64,000 nt of DNA. Origin: Leptospira chreensis (GTDB lineage: Bacteria; Spirochaetota; Leptospiria; Leptospirales; Leptospiraceae). Below are positions 18,500-27,999 of the stretch, in pieces (within the stretch, counting starts at the first letter, position 1; every line of letters starts with the position of its first letter). The notes beneath the pieces are model-generated. The model was given only the letters and a program-made list of their open reading frames with translations, was not told the origin of the DNA and did no database searches. A program made the translations under genes and the position numbers. Where the stretch lies: positions 118,377 through 182,376 of the forward strand of contig NZ_JAFFPS010000021.1 in the NCBI RefSeq assembly GCF_016919165.1. The letters are read 5' to 3'.

Positions 18500-19822
18500 G
18501 TGTCGAATGGAAGCAAGGTGAGTTCCTCCTACTTCAAAATTATCGGCAAAAATCCTCTCCACGGGACAGTAGTTCCCCAAGGGAATAAAAACGAAGCGCT
18601 CCCGCTTCTCGGAGCCCTCCTTCTTTGGGAAGGGGACGTCATTCTGGAAAACCTTCCCGAAATTGCCGATGTTCTCAAACTCATGGAAGTCCTCCGCCAA
18701 ATTGGAGTGGAAATCACAGCCCTCGATACAAAAGGATCATACCTCTTTCAGAAAAAAAATCCAGTGAAATCGGATCTCCCTTATGAACTTTGTTCGCAGC
18801 TCCGAGGGGCAGTGACACTGGCCGGACCCATCCTGGCACGCACAGGTAGGGTCTTCCTTCCCAAACCTGGTGGGGATAAAATTGGCCGTCGTCGCATGGA
18901 CACCCACTTACTTGCCTTAGAGGCACTCGGTGCCAAAATTGAAGTGTTTCCCGACGGATATATGATCACTGCAGACCGTTTGGTGGGAAAAGACATCTTA
19001 CTTGACGAAGCCTCTGTAACTGCGACAGAAAATGCGGTGATGGCTGCCGTATATGCAGAGGGCCTAACAACGATTCGTAACGCCGCCTCCGAACCCCATG
19101 TCCAAGGACTTTGTCGTTTTTTAAACGCCGCTGGTGCCAAAATTGAAGGAGTGGGCACAAACCACTTAACTATCTCAGGAGTGAGCAAACTCTCTTCTCC
19201 GTTAGGTGGACTCAAACATAGAATTGGATCTGACTATTTGGAAATTGGATCGTTTATTAGTCTTGCGGCCGTGACTGGGGGAGAAATCCATATCACCGAT
19301 GTCAATCCAGAAGACATTCGTATGATCCGTATGGTCTATTCCCGTTTGGGAATTGAAGTGAGACCGACCGAAAATGGAATCCTTGTTCCTTCGGACCAAA
19401 AGATGGAAATCATCCCCGACTACCATGGTGCCACTCCCAAAATTGATGATGCTCCTTGGCCAGGATTTCCCGCCGATATGACCTCTGTGGCCCTTGTCAC
19501 CGCAACGCAGTGCAAAGGAACAGTCCTCATCCACGAAAAACTTTTTGAATCCAGGCTTTTCTTTGTGGATAACATCATTGCCATGGGTGCTCAAATCATC
19601 CTCTGTGATCCGCATAGAGCCATTGTGATTGGTGCCAACCGTTTGTATGGGCAAAGGGTCGCAAGTCCCGATATCCGTGCGGGTATGGCGATGATCATTG
19701 CTGCTCTTTGTGCCGAAGGCCAAAGCGAAATCCACAATATTGTTCAAATTGATAGAGGTTTTGAATCGATTGATACCCGTCTCCGTTCCTTGGGTGCTCA
19801 AATCGAAAGAGTCTCTGATTAG
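18500..19822 (+). CDS. murA: UDP-N-acetylglucosamine 1-carboxyvinyltransferase MurA
   Basis: 440 residues with the two-lobed EPSP synthase fold. [15 protein letters not shown] provides the catalytic Lys-Asn pair, and [15 protein letters not shown] leads into the mobile loop. That loop reads [15 protein letters not shown] where the Escherichia coli enzyme has PGGCTIGARPVDLH, so Asp126 replaces the Cys attacked by fosfomycin. [11 protein letters not shown] carries the general Asp of the active site. It catalyses the first committed step of peptidoglycan synthesis. A GTG start at 18500 is used; a second GTG at 18518 is possible. The ferredoxin gene starts directly after its stop. Confidence 0.95.
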   Translation: MSNGSKVSSSYFKIIGKNPLHGTVVPQGNKNEALPLLGALLLWEGDVILENLPEIADVLKLMEVLRQIGVEITALDTKGSYLFQKKNPVKSDLPYELCSQLRGAVTLAGPILARTGRVFLPKPGGDKIGRRRMDTHLLALEALGAKIEVFPDGYMITADRLVGKDILLDEASVTATENAVMAAVYAEGLTTIRNAASEPHVQGLCRFLNAAGAKIEGVGTNHLTISGVSKLSSPLGGLKHRIGSDYLEIGSFISLAAVTGGEIHITDVNPEDIRMIRMVYSRLGIEVRPTENGILVPSDQKMEIIPDYHGATPKIDDAPWPGFPADMTSVALVTATQCKGTVLIHEKLFESRLFFVDNIIAMGAQIILCDPHRAIVIGANRLYGQRVASPDIRAGMAMIIAALCAEGQSEIHNIVQIDRGFESIDTRLRSLGAQIERVSD

Positions 19823-20500
19823 ATGAAACGAAAGGATCTTTTCCGCGAAGGTTTTAAGTCTGTCTTTCAATTTACATTTAACAAGGCAGACGAATTAACC
19901 GAAGCCATTAAAGAAGTTTGGGAAGACGAAAAAACTCCCAAACCAAAATCCACCCGCAAAAAAAAACCACCGTCTAGCAACGAAAAGTCGACCTCTAAAC
20001 AAACAACTGTCCGGAAACGCAAAACGCGAATGTTTCAGACACTCGCCCTACCTCCCGGTGCCGCTCCCGATTTTTTTTCTCTTTGTACGGGATGTAATGA
20101 ATGCATTTTTGCATGTCCTTATGCCGTTTTATTTCCTGTCCCAGTTCCCGAATCAGGCAAAATATTTCCTCATTTGGATCCGAACGCTAAAGCATGTCAT
20201 CTCTGCACGGATTGGCCTTGTATTAGTGTTTGTCCTGAAGAGGCTCTACTACCGTACGAAGTGTCCGGAGAAAAACCAAATTTCGGTAAGGCGAAGGCCA
20301 TCACAGAACATTGCATTAACGAAAAAACTGGTGAACCTACCTGTAATGTTTGTTTTGTTGCCTGTCCTATCGAAAAAACAGTGAAATTTAAGGGAAATTT
20401 GCCTGTTTTTGCATCATCCTCTTGTACTGGATGTGGACTTTGTGTTGAGTCTTGTCCTAGTTTTCCTAAAGCAATTCAAATCAAATTCAAAAAACAATAA
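19823..20500 (+). CDS. Ferredoxin-type protein with four [4Fe-4S] motifs
   Basis: 225 residues. A Lys-rich N-terminal tail (about 1-70) precedes four cysteine groups: CTGCNECIFACP, CHLCTDWPCISVCP, CINEKTGEPTC with CNVCFVACP, and CTGCGLCVESCP. These fit four [4Fe-4S] clusters and resemble NapF/NapG-like or MauM-type electron carriers. No twin-arginine signal or membrane helix is present, so it is probably cytosolic. Its ATG follows the murA stop with no gap, so translation is probably coupled. The electron donor and acceptor are unknown. Confidence 0.85.
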   Translation: MKRKDLFREGFKSVFQFTFNKADELTEAIKEVWEDEKTPKPKSTRKKKPPSSNEKSTSKQTTVRKRKTRMFQTLALPPGAAPDFFSLCTGCNECIFACPYAVLFPVPVPESGKIFPHLDPNAKACHLCTDWPCISVCPEEALLPYEVSGEKPNFGKAKAITEHCINEKTGEPTCNVCFVACPIEKTVKFKGNLPVFASSSCTGCGLCVESCPSFPKAIQIKFKKQ

Positions 20501-20673
20501 CGATCACCTATCAATCGTTTTAGAAAAAAAAATCATCGCAAAACATCAAAAAATTGTTATTCGGTGAAAAAATATCTTGAATTTTTTAGAGAGGAGAGAG
20601 ATACCTTTGTTAGAGCAAGGGTTTTTCCCTCGTCAAAAAGATAAAAATTTCAAATTTAAAGGAAAAGAAAGCT

Positions 20674-20988
20674 ATGGAACCACAAAAAGTAGGACCAGGA
20701 CAAATCGACAAAATTGCAGAGGATTTGAAAAAAGATCCTGAAAAATCCATTGGAAATTACCTTTTCAAAGGATTCAGAATTCAAATCTCTAAATACAAAG
20801 CATCCGGAGCGGAAAGAGTACAACAACTCTACAAAAGAAGAAGAGCTCAAGGTCTTTGCATCGTTTGTGGAACCAAAGTCACTCGTAAAAATCCTGTTAC
20901 AGGAATCCTTTACAGACTTTGCGATACACATAGAGCGGAAATTGACCAAAAAAACAAAGAAAAAGCTAAAGCAAAAAAAGGAAAATAA
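20674..20988 (+). CDS. Small conserved-looking zinc-ribbon-like protein
   Basis: 104 residues, strongly basic. A central helix-forming region is followed by a possible zinc site made of CIVCGTKV and CDTHR (CxxC ... CxxH), then a Lys/Ala-rich tail. The gene stands alone with an AT-rich leader of 170 bp, an AAAGGA site 10 nt before the ATG and a strong terminator, the signature of a well-expressed gene. The basic charge suggests nucleic-acid binding (inference). I do not recognise a named family. Confidence 0.75.
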   Translation: MEPQKVGPGQIDKIAEDLKKDPEKSIGNYLFKGFRIQISKYKASGAERVQQLYKRRRAQGLCIVCGTKVTRKNPVTGILYRLCDTHRAEIDQKNKEKAKAKKGK

Positions 20989-21016
20989 ACCTTTATCTGC
21001 ATTTTTCTAACTAAGA

Positions 21017-21039
21017 GGGGACTTTGGTCCCCTTTTTTG
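21017..21039 (+). terminator. Rho-independent terminator
   Basis: A perfect 6-bp GC-rich stem GGGGAC / GTCCCC with a TTTG loop is followed by six T. It lies 28 bp after the stop of the small zinc-ribbon-like gene. Confidence 0.92.
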
Positions 21040-21074
21040 TTTACAGGCATAACCTTTCGCCTATCTTTTTTGTC

Positions 21075-21905
21075 ATGAAGTTTCTCCTACCAATATTAGC
21101 CCTTACCCTAATCGGATGCTCTCAAATGATCTGGCGCCATGCACAATTGGCAGAAGAAGTCTCTCCTAGTAACGATCCCAACTTTAACTTAGTTCTTACC
21201 GTTGCTTACGAAGAAAAAGATTCTTGGAATCCTTTAAACGGAACCACAGACAAACGAAATTATACAAGTAAAATCAAATTGGTAAAAAATGGATCTACCG
21301 GCGGTAAATCAGTGAAGGAATGGGACCTTCCTTCTTGGTCTTTGGGAGATGGAATTTTTTATCACACTGGTTCTTCCACTTTATTTGTGTTATATGGAAA
21401 GGATGATGAATATGGAACCTTAAACCAAACACTCTCCCTTTATCCGGAAAAAGGTGGGGCCTTCTCTTATCCAGCCACTCCCGAAAAACGAATCATATTC
21501 CAAATGGCTCCATCCCCTAACGGTAACTTGGTGGCTCTTGTCACAGCAAGTCCCACCTCGGAAGGGGAGTTTTCAGAATTTGAATTAAATCTCATCCAAC
21601 TCTCTGACAAAAAAATCCTAAGTTTTCCCATCAACTTTTGGACGGCCCTCCCCCTTTATGGAATTCGCTGGGCCGAAGATGGGAAAAAACTCTATCTCCG
21701 AACTCCTGACCGCATTTTGGTTTGGGCCGGAACCGACATCCAAGAATCAAAATCCTTTCCTGATTGTTTTACCGTCTCCACAAACTTCGGCAAGTGGGCT
21801 TACGAATCAGCGAGTGTCGGCGAAGGCGGGAATGTAGTCTTGGGCAAAAAATTGCCAACTCCACGTCAAATCTCCAATATCGACCAAATCAAACTCTGCC
21901 GCTAA
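21075..21905 (+). CDS. Predicted lipoprotein, WD/beta-propeller-like
   Basis: 276 residues from the ATG at 21075, which gives a clean lipoprotein signal MKFLLPILALTLIGCSQ; an upstream in-frame start would lie within the preceding terminator. The mature part has repeated short beta-strand blocks (for example MAPSPNGNLVALVT and IRWAEDGKKLYLRTPDRI) of the kind seen in TolB/WD-type propellers. It does not match a family I know. A hairpin follows at 21933. Confidence 0.65.
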   Translation: MKFLLPILALTLIGCSQMIWRHAQLAEEVSPSNDPNFNLVLTVAYEEKDSWNPLNGTTDKRNYTSKIKLVKNGSTGGKSVKEWDLPSWSLGDGIFYHTGSSTLFVLYGKDDEYGTLNQTLSLYPEKGGAFSYPATPEKRIIFQMAPSPNGNLVALVTASPTSEGEFSEFELNLIQLSDKKILSFPINFWTALPLYGIRWAEDGKKLYLRTPDRILVWAGTDIQESKSFPDCFTVSTNFGKWAYESASVGEGGNVVLGKKLPTPRQISNIDQIKLCR

Positions 21906-22138
21906 AGCCAAAGTAGGTTCTCTCTTTGTCAGAGGCTCCTATGTCTGGGATAGACGGGAGCCTTCGAAGATTAGAAATAAGAAACAGAACCCTGGCCCTT
22001 GTCAATCCGTGTTCTCAAGCTAGGCCAACAAGTCTAGCAGGTGGATCTTGGGCTCCGGCATATCCGCAACGACCTCTTCCCCACCCTCAATTCGCTTGAT
22101 TTAATTATGTCACATGATTGGATGAGTGAAAAGCCCCC
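21906..22138. other. Intergenic region with a strong imperfect hairpin
   Basis: 233 bp before fliI without a convincing gene. At 21933-21963 a stem forms from AGGCTCC/GGAGCCT and GTCT/AGAC with a 3+1 internal bulge and a GGGATA loop. No T-run follows, so it is not a classical terminator. The rest (21970-22100) is more GC-rich than other gaps here but has no open frame with a start and ribosome-binding site. fliH, often found just before fliI, is not present. Confidence 0.5.
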
Positions 22139-23503
22139 ATGATCGAAAAGAAATTTACGGAACATATCGATGCCATTTCCAAATACCTGAATGTCGTCGA
22201 AAAAATTGAGCCCATTCGCAAAAGTGGGGTCGTTGTATCCGTGGTGGGCAATGTCATTTATTCCCAAGGCCCTCCTGATTCCAAAGTAGGCGAAATCTTA
22301 GAAGTGGAACGCGGGTCGGACAAAGGATATCTTGCCTGTGTCCTTGTTGGTTTTAAAGACCATCTCTACACCTTAATGCCATTAGGTGACACCCAAGAAA
22401 TATTTCCCCATGCTTTTGTCTTCTCATCCGGCCGTCAAATCACTCTCAATGCAGGACCCGAGCTCTTAGGACGCGTGTTAAACGGTCTTGGTAAACCTAT
22501 CGATAGCAAAGGGATTCTCATTACCAAAGAAGAAAGAGCCTCCGAACCTCGATTCCTCAATCCACTGGATCGTCCTCCCATCACCGACATTTTAGAGACT
22601 GGTGTTCGTGCGATCGATGGAATGTTGACTGTAGGTCGGGGACAAAGGATTGGAATTTTTTCTGGATCTGGTGTGGGTAAGTCAAGTTTACTCGGGATGA
22701 TCGCTCGTTATACGAACGCTGATGTCAACGTAGTGGCTCTGATTGGAGAGAGGGGTCGCGAGGTAAATGAATTCTTACATGTGGAACTTGGGAAAGAGGC
22801 TTTGGCCAAGTCCGTTGTATTTGTGGCAACCTCTGATTCATCCAAAATGGAACAAGTCAGTTGCGCCAATTTAGCTTGTTCTGCTGCCGAATACTTCCGG
22901 GAGAAAGGAATGTCTGTCAATTTGTATATGGACTCTCTCACTCGTTATGCGGAAGCTCTGAGAGAACTTTCGATTGGAGAACCAGTAGTCACAAAAGGAT
23001 ATGCCTCCAGCGTATTCTCCAAGATGGCAAAACTTGTTGAGAGAGCGGGGACTTCGCATAATGGTGGTTCGATTACTGGATTTTATACCGTATTAACCGA
23101 TGCCGAAGATGATATGGATGATATTGTCGCCGATAAGGTGCGCGGATTTATTGACGGACACATCGTTCTCACAAGAAAACTAGCTGAACAAAGCCACTAT
23201 CCTGCGATTGATGTGCCAGCCTCTTTATCAAGGCTTATGCAAAAGATTGTTAACGAGAACCATTATATGCGTTCCTCGATTGTGCGAGAACTGATCTCCA
23301 AATATAAAAACTCAGAAGATATCATCTTACTTAATGCTTATGTTCGTGGTGCTGATGAAAAGGTAGATATGGCCATTGATAAAAAATCACAAATTGATGA
23401 CTATCTCCGGCAAAGGATTGAAGAAAAATCAAGTTACAACGATGCCATCAAACGATTGGAAAAAATCCTACAATCTTCGACTCGTAATGAGGATGATTTT
23501 TAA
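22139..23503 (+). CDS. fliI: Flagellum-specific ATPase FliI
   Basis: 454 residues, F1-beta-like. Walker A is GSGVGKSSLLG and the catalytic Glu lies in VALIGERGREVNEF, while the type III ATPase signature TSHNGGSITGFYTVLTDAEDDMDD is intact in its parts. It energises or gates export of flagellar substrates together with FliH and FliJ. In most genomes fliJ follows directly; here a 3.1-kb inverted gene separates them. Its stop overlaps the stop of that gene by 4 bp. Confidence 0.95.
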   Translation: MIEKKFTEHIDAISKYLNVVEKIEPIRKSGVVVSVVGNVIYSQGPPDSKVGEILEVERGSDKGYLACVLVGFKDHLYTLMPLGDTQEIFPHAFVFSSGRQITLNAGPELLGRVLNGLGKPIDSKGILITKEERASEPRFLNPLDRPPITDILETGVRAIDGMLTVGRGQRIGIFSGSGVGKSSLLGMIARYTNADVNVVALIGERGREVNEFLHVELGKEALAKSVVFVATSDSSKMEQVSCANLACSAAEYFREKGMSVNLYMDSLTRYAEALRELSIGEPVVTKGYASSVFSKMAKLVERAGTSHNGGSITGFYTVLTDAEDDMDDIVADKVRGFIDGHIVLTRKLAEQSHYPAIDVPASLSRLMQKIVNENHYMRSSIVRELISKYKNSEDIILLNAYVRGADEKVDMAIDKKSQIDDYLRQRIEEKSSYNDAIKRLEKILQSSTRNEDDF

Positions 23504-26500
23504 TCAATCTCCAAGATCACTAGCGTTACATCATCATCGGGAGATCGATTTCCAGTAAATTCTTTGATCCTTTCGAGTAACAACCGTTTGGATTCAGAAA
23601 TAGGATATCCACTGTATCTTTGTACAATGTTTTCCCAATTTTCCTGACCAATCATTTCTTTTTCCGCATTGGTGGCTTCTGTAATCCCATCCGTGTACAA
23701 AACAATTCGATCCCCAGAATGAAGAGGGACAATATCTTCCTGGATGTCTAATTCGGGAATCCAACCAATGAGTTTTCCTTGTGGCAAACTGAGTTTTGAT
23801 TTGGATTCCCCCACCCGGTTGATGATAAGCGGGGGATGGCCGCAGCGTGCATGGATCATTTCTTTTGTTTCTAGATTGATATAAATATAGGATGCCGTGA
23901 GAAACGCTCCCTTCATTTTTCCAAGTAAGGTAGAGTTGATTTGGGTCATGAGTTGGGCAGGTTCTCTCGATAAACGCACTTGCGTGGAGAAGGCAATCTT
24001 TAACATCGCAGAGATGAGAGCTGCGGGAATTCCATGGCCCGAAACGTCCGCCACCATCACACCAAGTTCCGTCTCGGAAATGGCATGAAAATCAAAGAAG
24101 TCCCCTCCTACACTGTCCATGGGTTCATAATAAAATTCTGTTTTGATACCGACAATGTTTGGGGCTTCTTCGGGAAGGATGGAACTTTGGAGTTTCCTTG
24201 CCAGACCAAGCTCATTTTGAAAAGCAATGAATTTGTTTTGTTCAGCTACCGCTTTTTTCAAAGTGATCAAATTCTTGGCACGAGAGATTAACTCTCGTTT
24301 GTCGAAAGGTTTTGCTAAATAATCATTTCCACCGGCTTCTAAAGAAGCGATGATATCGGTGATTTGATTTTTTGCTGTTAAAAATAAAATTGGAAGTTGG
24401 TATAAGGAATAGGACTCTCGTAAAACTGTACAAACATCATACCCACTCATTCCTGGCATCATAATGTCGAGTAACATCAGCTCAAATGGGCCTTCATCAC
24501 GTACCATACGGATGGCATCTCCACCATTGGCCGCTTCATGTACGTCACAACCGATGAGTGTTAGATGATTTTTGAGAACTTGACGATTGATGGGTTCATC
24601 ATCCACAACAAGAACTTTGATTTTTTCCCCATCATACTCATCACTGGTTTCTTCAATGGGTTCAAATTCCGGGGACTCACCCCCAAACCATAAGTCTGTC
24701 TTTTTGACAGGAGGTTTTTCCATTGGGATTTCCCCTTCCCTTGCCAAAGGAAGAGTGAATCGAAACATAGAACCTTCTCCTTCTACAGACTCCACCCAAA
24801 TCGTTCCACCGTGTAATTCCACCAAACGTTTGGAGATGGCAAGTCCAAGCCCAGTCCCACCAAACTTACGTGTGGTGGATGCATCTACTTGTTCAAAGGA
24901 TTTAAATATATCGGCAAACTTATTTTTGGGAATTCCAATTCCTGTGTCTTTAATGGAAAGAACCAACATCCTTTCCATAATTTCAGCAGAAACATCAATG
25001 CGACCTTTCTCTGTAAACTTAATCGCATTCCCAATCAAATTGAATAGGATTTGTTGGAGTCTTGCTTCATCTCCTAGAATCGGAGGGAAATCCATGGGCA
25101 CGTGGTTCCGAACTGTTAGGTTCTTTGTGAAATAAAGTGGTCTGGAAATCACAAGAACCAAATCACAAATTTGGTGAAGATCAATGGCCTTGAGATCCAA
25201 ATCCAAATCTCGATTTTTCATCTTGGAAAAGTCCAAAATATCATCCACAAGAGAAGACAAACGTTTTCCGGAACTGACAATCATTCCTAAATTTTGCCTT
25301 TGTTCTTGGTTCAGCTTTCCACCAATTCCATCAAACATAGATTCGGCGATTCCAATGATTCCATTCAAAGGTGTTTTCAATTCATGTGAAGTATTTGCGA
25401 GGAATTCATCTTTTAGTTTATCGAGTGCAAGGAGTCTTTTCGAAAGTAACTCCACATCGGAAAAAGCCTTACTAAACCGCCTGGAGAGGGTTAAAGACTG
25501 TACTAATATAAATACAAAAATCCCAATGGGAATGGCTTCCACAGTATAAACAATTTGGTAGGCATTGAGTAAATCGACAAAGGCAGCGACCGCCACAGAA
25601 ATGATTCCGATGGCAAATAACAGACTACTTTCTTTTTTCGCCAAAACCGCACGGAACACACCTTGAAATATCAAAAGAATACCGGAAAGTAATACAATAT
25701 GAAAGTATCCATTTAACTTTGTATAAATGGGTGTGGGTAAAACCAAAATAAAACTGACAAAGATAAAGGTGGGAACGAGTAGAATTCGATGCATCCAACG
25801 TGGATAGAAATTGGGATAGAACTCGCGAAAAAAAGCAAAGAAAAGATAGGGCGATAAATAGAAAGTTAGAAACTCAATTCGAAGGCAAAGGTTCCAACTG
25901 ATATAAGGTGAGATTTCATTGAATCCAAATCTTTCTCCCGTGAACAAAGTCCGAAGAGCCAAAATAAAGGCTGCAAACCCAAAAAGTAAATTTCCTTTAT
26001 CGGAACGTCTAAAATAGAACAATCCAAAATGGTATAAAGCGATGATGAAAACGGCACCTGCCAAAAATAAAGACGAGGCTAAGTCTTTTTCATTTTCTTT
26101 GAAGAGTTTCTTCCACTCACCTACGTAAGGCGGCTCCCACATTCCCCCTTTGTCATGGTGAAAATTTGACATTTCCACCAAAAGTTCGTTAGGTCCTTCC
26201 TTCCAAGGAAGAGGATAAAATTGGAATTGATAAGAAGGTATAGACTCTTCGGGAATTTTGGAAACCACACCGGACGAACCGAGAAGTTTTCCATTCCAAT
26301 ACACACGCGATGCCGTAGCCAAATCCACAAGTTTGATCCCATAGACTGTATCTAGGTCTGTCCCCTCTGGCCTTTCTAAAACCAATCGATAAGTTCCAAA
26401 TCCGTTCCCAGTGCCAAGCTCCGAATTCCAAATTCCAGGAACCAAAACTTGGAGTTTCTTCTCAGGAATTTCTGTGGATTCGGATAGGAAGGTATGGGGA

Positions 26501-26646
26501 TAGAACTCCCATTCCCCTTCCAAGTGGACGGGGTTTCCCTGGCTTTTGCGTACGATTTCGGAGGGAGGTGTTGCCAACAATGGGAAAGCCGTTAGGCTAT
26601 AGAAGACAAACGCCGAAACAATCAAATGTAAGTGTTGATAAGACAA
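23500..26646 (-). CDS. Hybrid 7TMR-DISM histidine kinase / receiver / PP2C phosphatase
   Basis: 1048 residues, a complete signalling chain in one protein. A signal peptide (1-25) and periplasmic DISMED2-like jelly-roll domain (30-170, with [11 protein letters not shown] and VLVPGIWN) precede seven membrane helices (about 185-390). HisKA follows ([13 protein letters not shown]), then HATPase ([34 protein letters not shown]), a receiver ([22 protein letters not shown], Lys in LAKPF) and a SpoIIE-type phosphatase ([32 protein letters not shown]). All key residues are intact. It sits between fliI and fliJ in opposite orientation. Its target, perhaps an anti-sigma antagonist, is unknown. Confidence 0.93.
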   Translation of the reverse strand: MSYQHLHLIVSAFVFYSLTAFPLLATPPSEIVRKSQGNPVHLEGEWEFYPHTFLSESTEIPEKKLQVLVPGIWNSELGTGNGFGTYRLVLERPEGTDLDTVYGIKLVDLATASRVYWNGKLLGSSGVVSKIPEESIPSYQFQFYPLPWKEGPNELLVEMSNFHHDKGGMWEPPYVGEWKKLFKENEKDLASSLFLAGAVFIIALYHFGLFYFRRSDKGNLLFGFAAFILALRTLFTGERFGFNEISPYISWNLCLRIEFLTFYLSPYLFFAFFREFYPNFYPRWMHRILLVPTFIFVSFILVLPTPIYTKLNGYFHIVLLSGILLIFQGVFRAVLAKKESSLLFAIGIISVAVAAFVDLLNAYQIVYTVEAIPIGIFVFILVQSLTLSRRFSKAFSDVELLSKRLLALDKLKDEFLANTSHELKTPLNGIIGIAESMFDGIGGKLNQEQRQNLGMIVSSGKRLSSLVDDILDFSKMKNRDLDLDLKAIDLHQICDLVLVISRPLYFTKNLTVRNHVPMDFPPILGDEARLQQILFNLIGNAIKFTEKGRIDVSAEIMERMLVLSIKDTGIGIPKNKFADIFKSFEQVDASTTRKFGGTGLGLAISKRLVELHGGTIWVESVEGEGSMFRFTLPLAREGEIPMEKPPVKKTDLWFGGESPEFEPIEETSDEYDGEKIKVLVVDDEPINRQVLKNHLTLIGCDVHEAANGGDAIRMVRDEGPFELMLLDIMMPGMSGYDVCTVLRESYSLYQLPILFLTAKNQITDIIASLEAGGNDYLAKPFDKRELISRAKNLITLKKAVAEQNKFIAFQNELGLARKLQSSILPEEAPNIVGIKTEFYYEPMDSVGGDFFDFHAISETELGVMVADVSGHGIPAALISAMLKIAFSTQVRLSREPAQLMTQINSTLLGKMKGAFLTASYIYINLETKEMIHARCGHPPLIINRVGESKSKLSLPQGKLIGWIPELDIQEDIVPLHSGDRIVLYTDGITEATNAEKEMIGQENWENIVQRYSGYPISESKRLLLERIKEFTGNRSPDDDVTLVILEID

Positions 26647-26655
26647 TATTGCAAG

Positions 26656-26687
26656 TTTTACTCATTTTTTTAAAAATACGAGTAAAA
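26656..26687. promoter_or_regulatory. Inverted repeat in the divergent kinase-fliJ promoter region
   Basis: The arms TTTTACTC (26656-26663) and GAGTAAAA (26680-26687) are perfect 8-bp inverted repeats around a T-rich/A-rich centre. The element lies between the kinase start (26646) and the fliJ start (26729), where both genes need promoters. A TTGCAA box at 26650 with TAAAAA 17 bp further is a possible plus-strand promoter overlapping it. An operator role is inference. Confidence 0.4.
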
Positions 26688-26728
26688 AAGAGTACAAAAA
26701 TTATTCAGAACCGAAGAAATAGACAGGT

Positions 26729-27328
26729 GTGAAACGATTTCGTTTTAGTTTAGAGACAGTTCTCAAATTACGAGGTTGGCGGGAAGAAGAAGAAATCCGT
26801 CGGCTCTCCCTAGTTGTCTCCAAACTCAATTCCCTCATTGGTGAAAAAGATTCCAATGAAAGAGAAATTGAATCTTCCTACGAAGCCATCCTTGCCTCCT
26901 CTAAAGTGGGGACAAGCCTTTCCGATTACCTTTCCATCGAACAATACATCCAGGGCCTTATGCGACGCAATGAGGAATTGGATGAACGAATCACTGCACA
27001 AAACGAAGAAGTAAACCTAGTTCGTAAAGATGTGATGGTTGCTCGAATGAATAAAAAGGTAATCGAGGTTTTGAAAGACAAACGATTTGCGGAATGGAAG
27101 AAAAAACGAAACAAAATGGAACGAAGAGAAGTTGAAGAATTTAACCTTCAACTAAGCAAACAATCATTATTCGATTCGACAGAAAGTTATGGGCCTTCAA
27201 AATCTAAAAAAATTCCAAGAACTTTCAAAATTCTGAACCGTGAAGACGGGGGTGATGAACTGACATCCGACTTCAAAACTCTTCGTGATTTTTATGAAAA
27301 ATTCTACCTAGGACAAGGGAAATCATAA
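26729..27328 (+). CDS. fliJ: Flagellar export chaperone FliJ
   Basis: 199 residues, almost wholly coiled-coil. The N-terminus MKRFRFSLETVLKLRGWREEEE is the FliJ pattern, and the family length is about 150 residues, so there is a C-terminal extension of about 50. FliJ is the stalk of the export ATPase. A GTG start is used. The stop overlaps the flbB start as TAATG, so the two are translated together. Confidence 0.85.
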   Translation: MKRFRFSLETVLKLRGWREEEEIRRLSLVVSKLNSLIGEKDSNEREIESSYEAILASSKVGTSLSDYLSIEQYIQGLMRRNEELDERITAQNEEVNLVRKDVMVARMNKKVIEVLKDKRFAEWKKKRNKMERREVEEFNLQLSKQSLFDSTESYGPSKSKKIPRTFKILNREDGGDELTSDFKTLRDFYEKFYLGQGKS

Positions 27329-27978
27329 TGGCAAGTGTAACTGATAGCACAAGATCCTTCTTTTTAATCGTACTTATTTTCTTTTTGATCGCCATTGGAT
27401 TTTTTGTTTTTGATTACTTCCAAGTCATCAATGCCGAAGACTATTTGCCGTTTCTTAAAAAACAAGCGGGATTAGTCAACCAAGACCTTCTCTCTCCCAC
27501 GGAACTAGAAAAACTAGAGATGGAAAAGGCAAAAGAAAGACTGATTGCTGACCGCGAAGAACTAGAACAAATGAAACGTGAGTTAGAAGAAAAATCTTCT
27601 TCGCTCCACGCCGACAAAGAACGTTTGGAAGAACTCAAAGAAGGAATCCAACGTAAAGAAAAAGAAATGGCGGACAAGTTGAAAAAAGAGAATGCCCGCG
27701 CTGAAAAAGTAAAGGTACTCGCAAACAAGGTAGCCAATATGCCACCGGAGTCGGCAAGAGATATGTTAATCAATTGGCCAGACTATGATATCATTGAAGT
27801 GTTTGAACAAATGGATAGAGATGCCGAAGAGGATGGAAGGCAAACCATCACCACCTACCTTCTCACACTCTTTCCTGCCGAAAGAAGGTCTGTGATCTCC
27901 AACAAATGGTTGGATGCAGGAGCAAAGAATGTTCCTAATTATGGAAAGAGTATCGACGAGGATAACGACGAACCGTAA
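27328..27978 (+). CDS. flbB: FlbB/MotE-type flagellar protein
   Basis: 216 residues. One N-terminal membrane helix (about 11-32) is followed by a long charged coiled coil (about 60-130) and a C-terminal MgtE-N-like helical domain (ANMPPESARDMLINWPDYDIIEVFEQMDRD). In spirochetes this protein, encoded after fliJ, builds the base of the periplasmic collar around the motor. The position after fliJ and the domain order support the call; the symbol follows Borrelia usage. Confidence 0.78.
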   Translation: MASVTDSTRSFFLIVLIFFLIAIGFFVFDYFQVINAEDYLPFLKKQAGLVNQDLLSPTELEKLEMEKAKERLIADREELEQMKRELEEKSSSLHADKERLEELKEGIQRKEKEMADKLKKENARAEKVKVLANKVANMPPESARDMLINWPDYDIIEVFEQMDRDAEEDGRQTITTYLLTLFPAERRSVISNKWLDAGAKNVPNYGKSIDEDNDEP

Positions 27979-27999
27979 AACTTAGTTTGTCCGATTGTT

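Noticed and set aside
21970..22100. 4.5S SRP RNA or tmRNA candidate
   Set aside because: The conserved SRP loop sequence and tRNA-like ends are missing.
24587..25135. 182-codon plus-strand frame in the hybrid kinase gene
   Set aside because: Antisense to the intact HATPase domain; Ser-rich shadow with no start signal.
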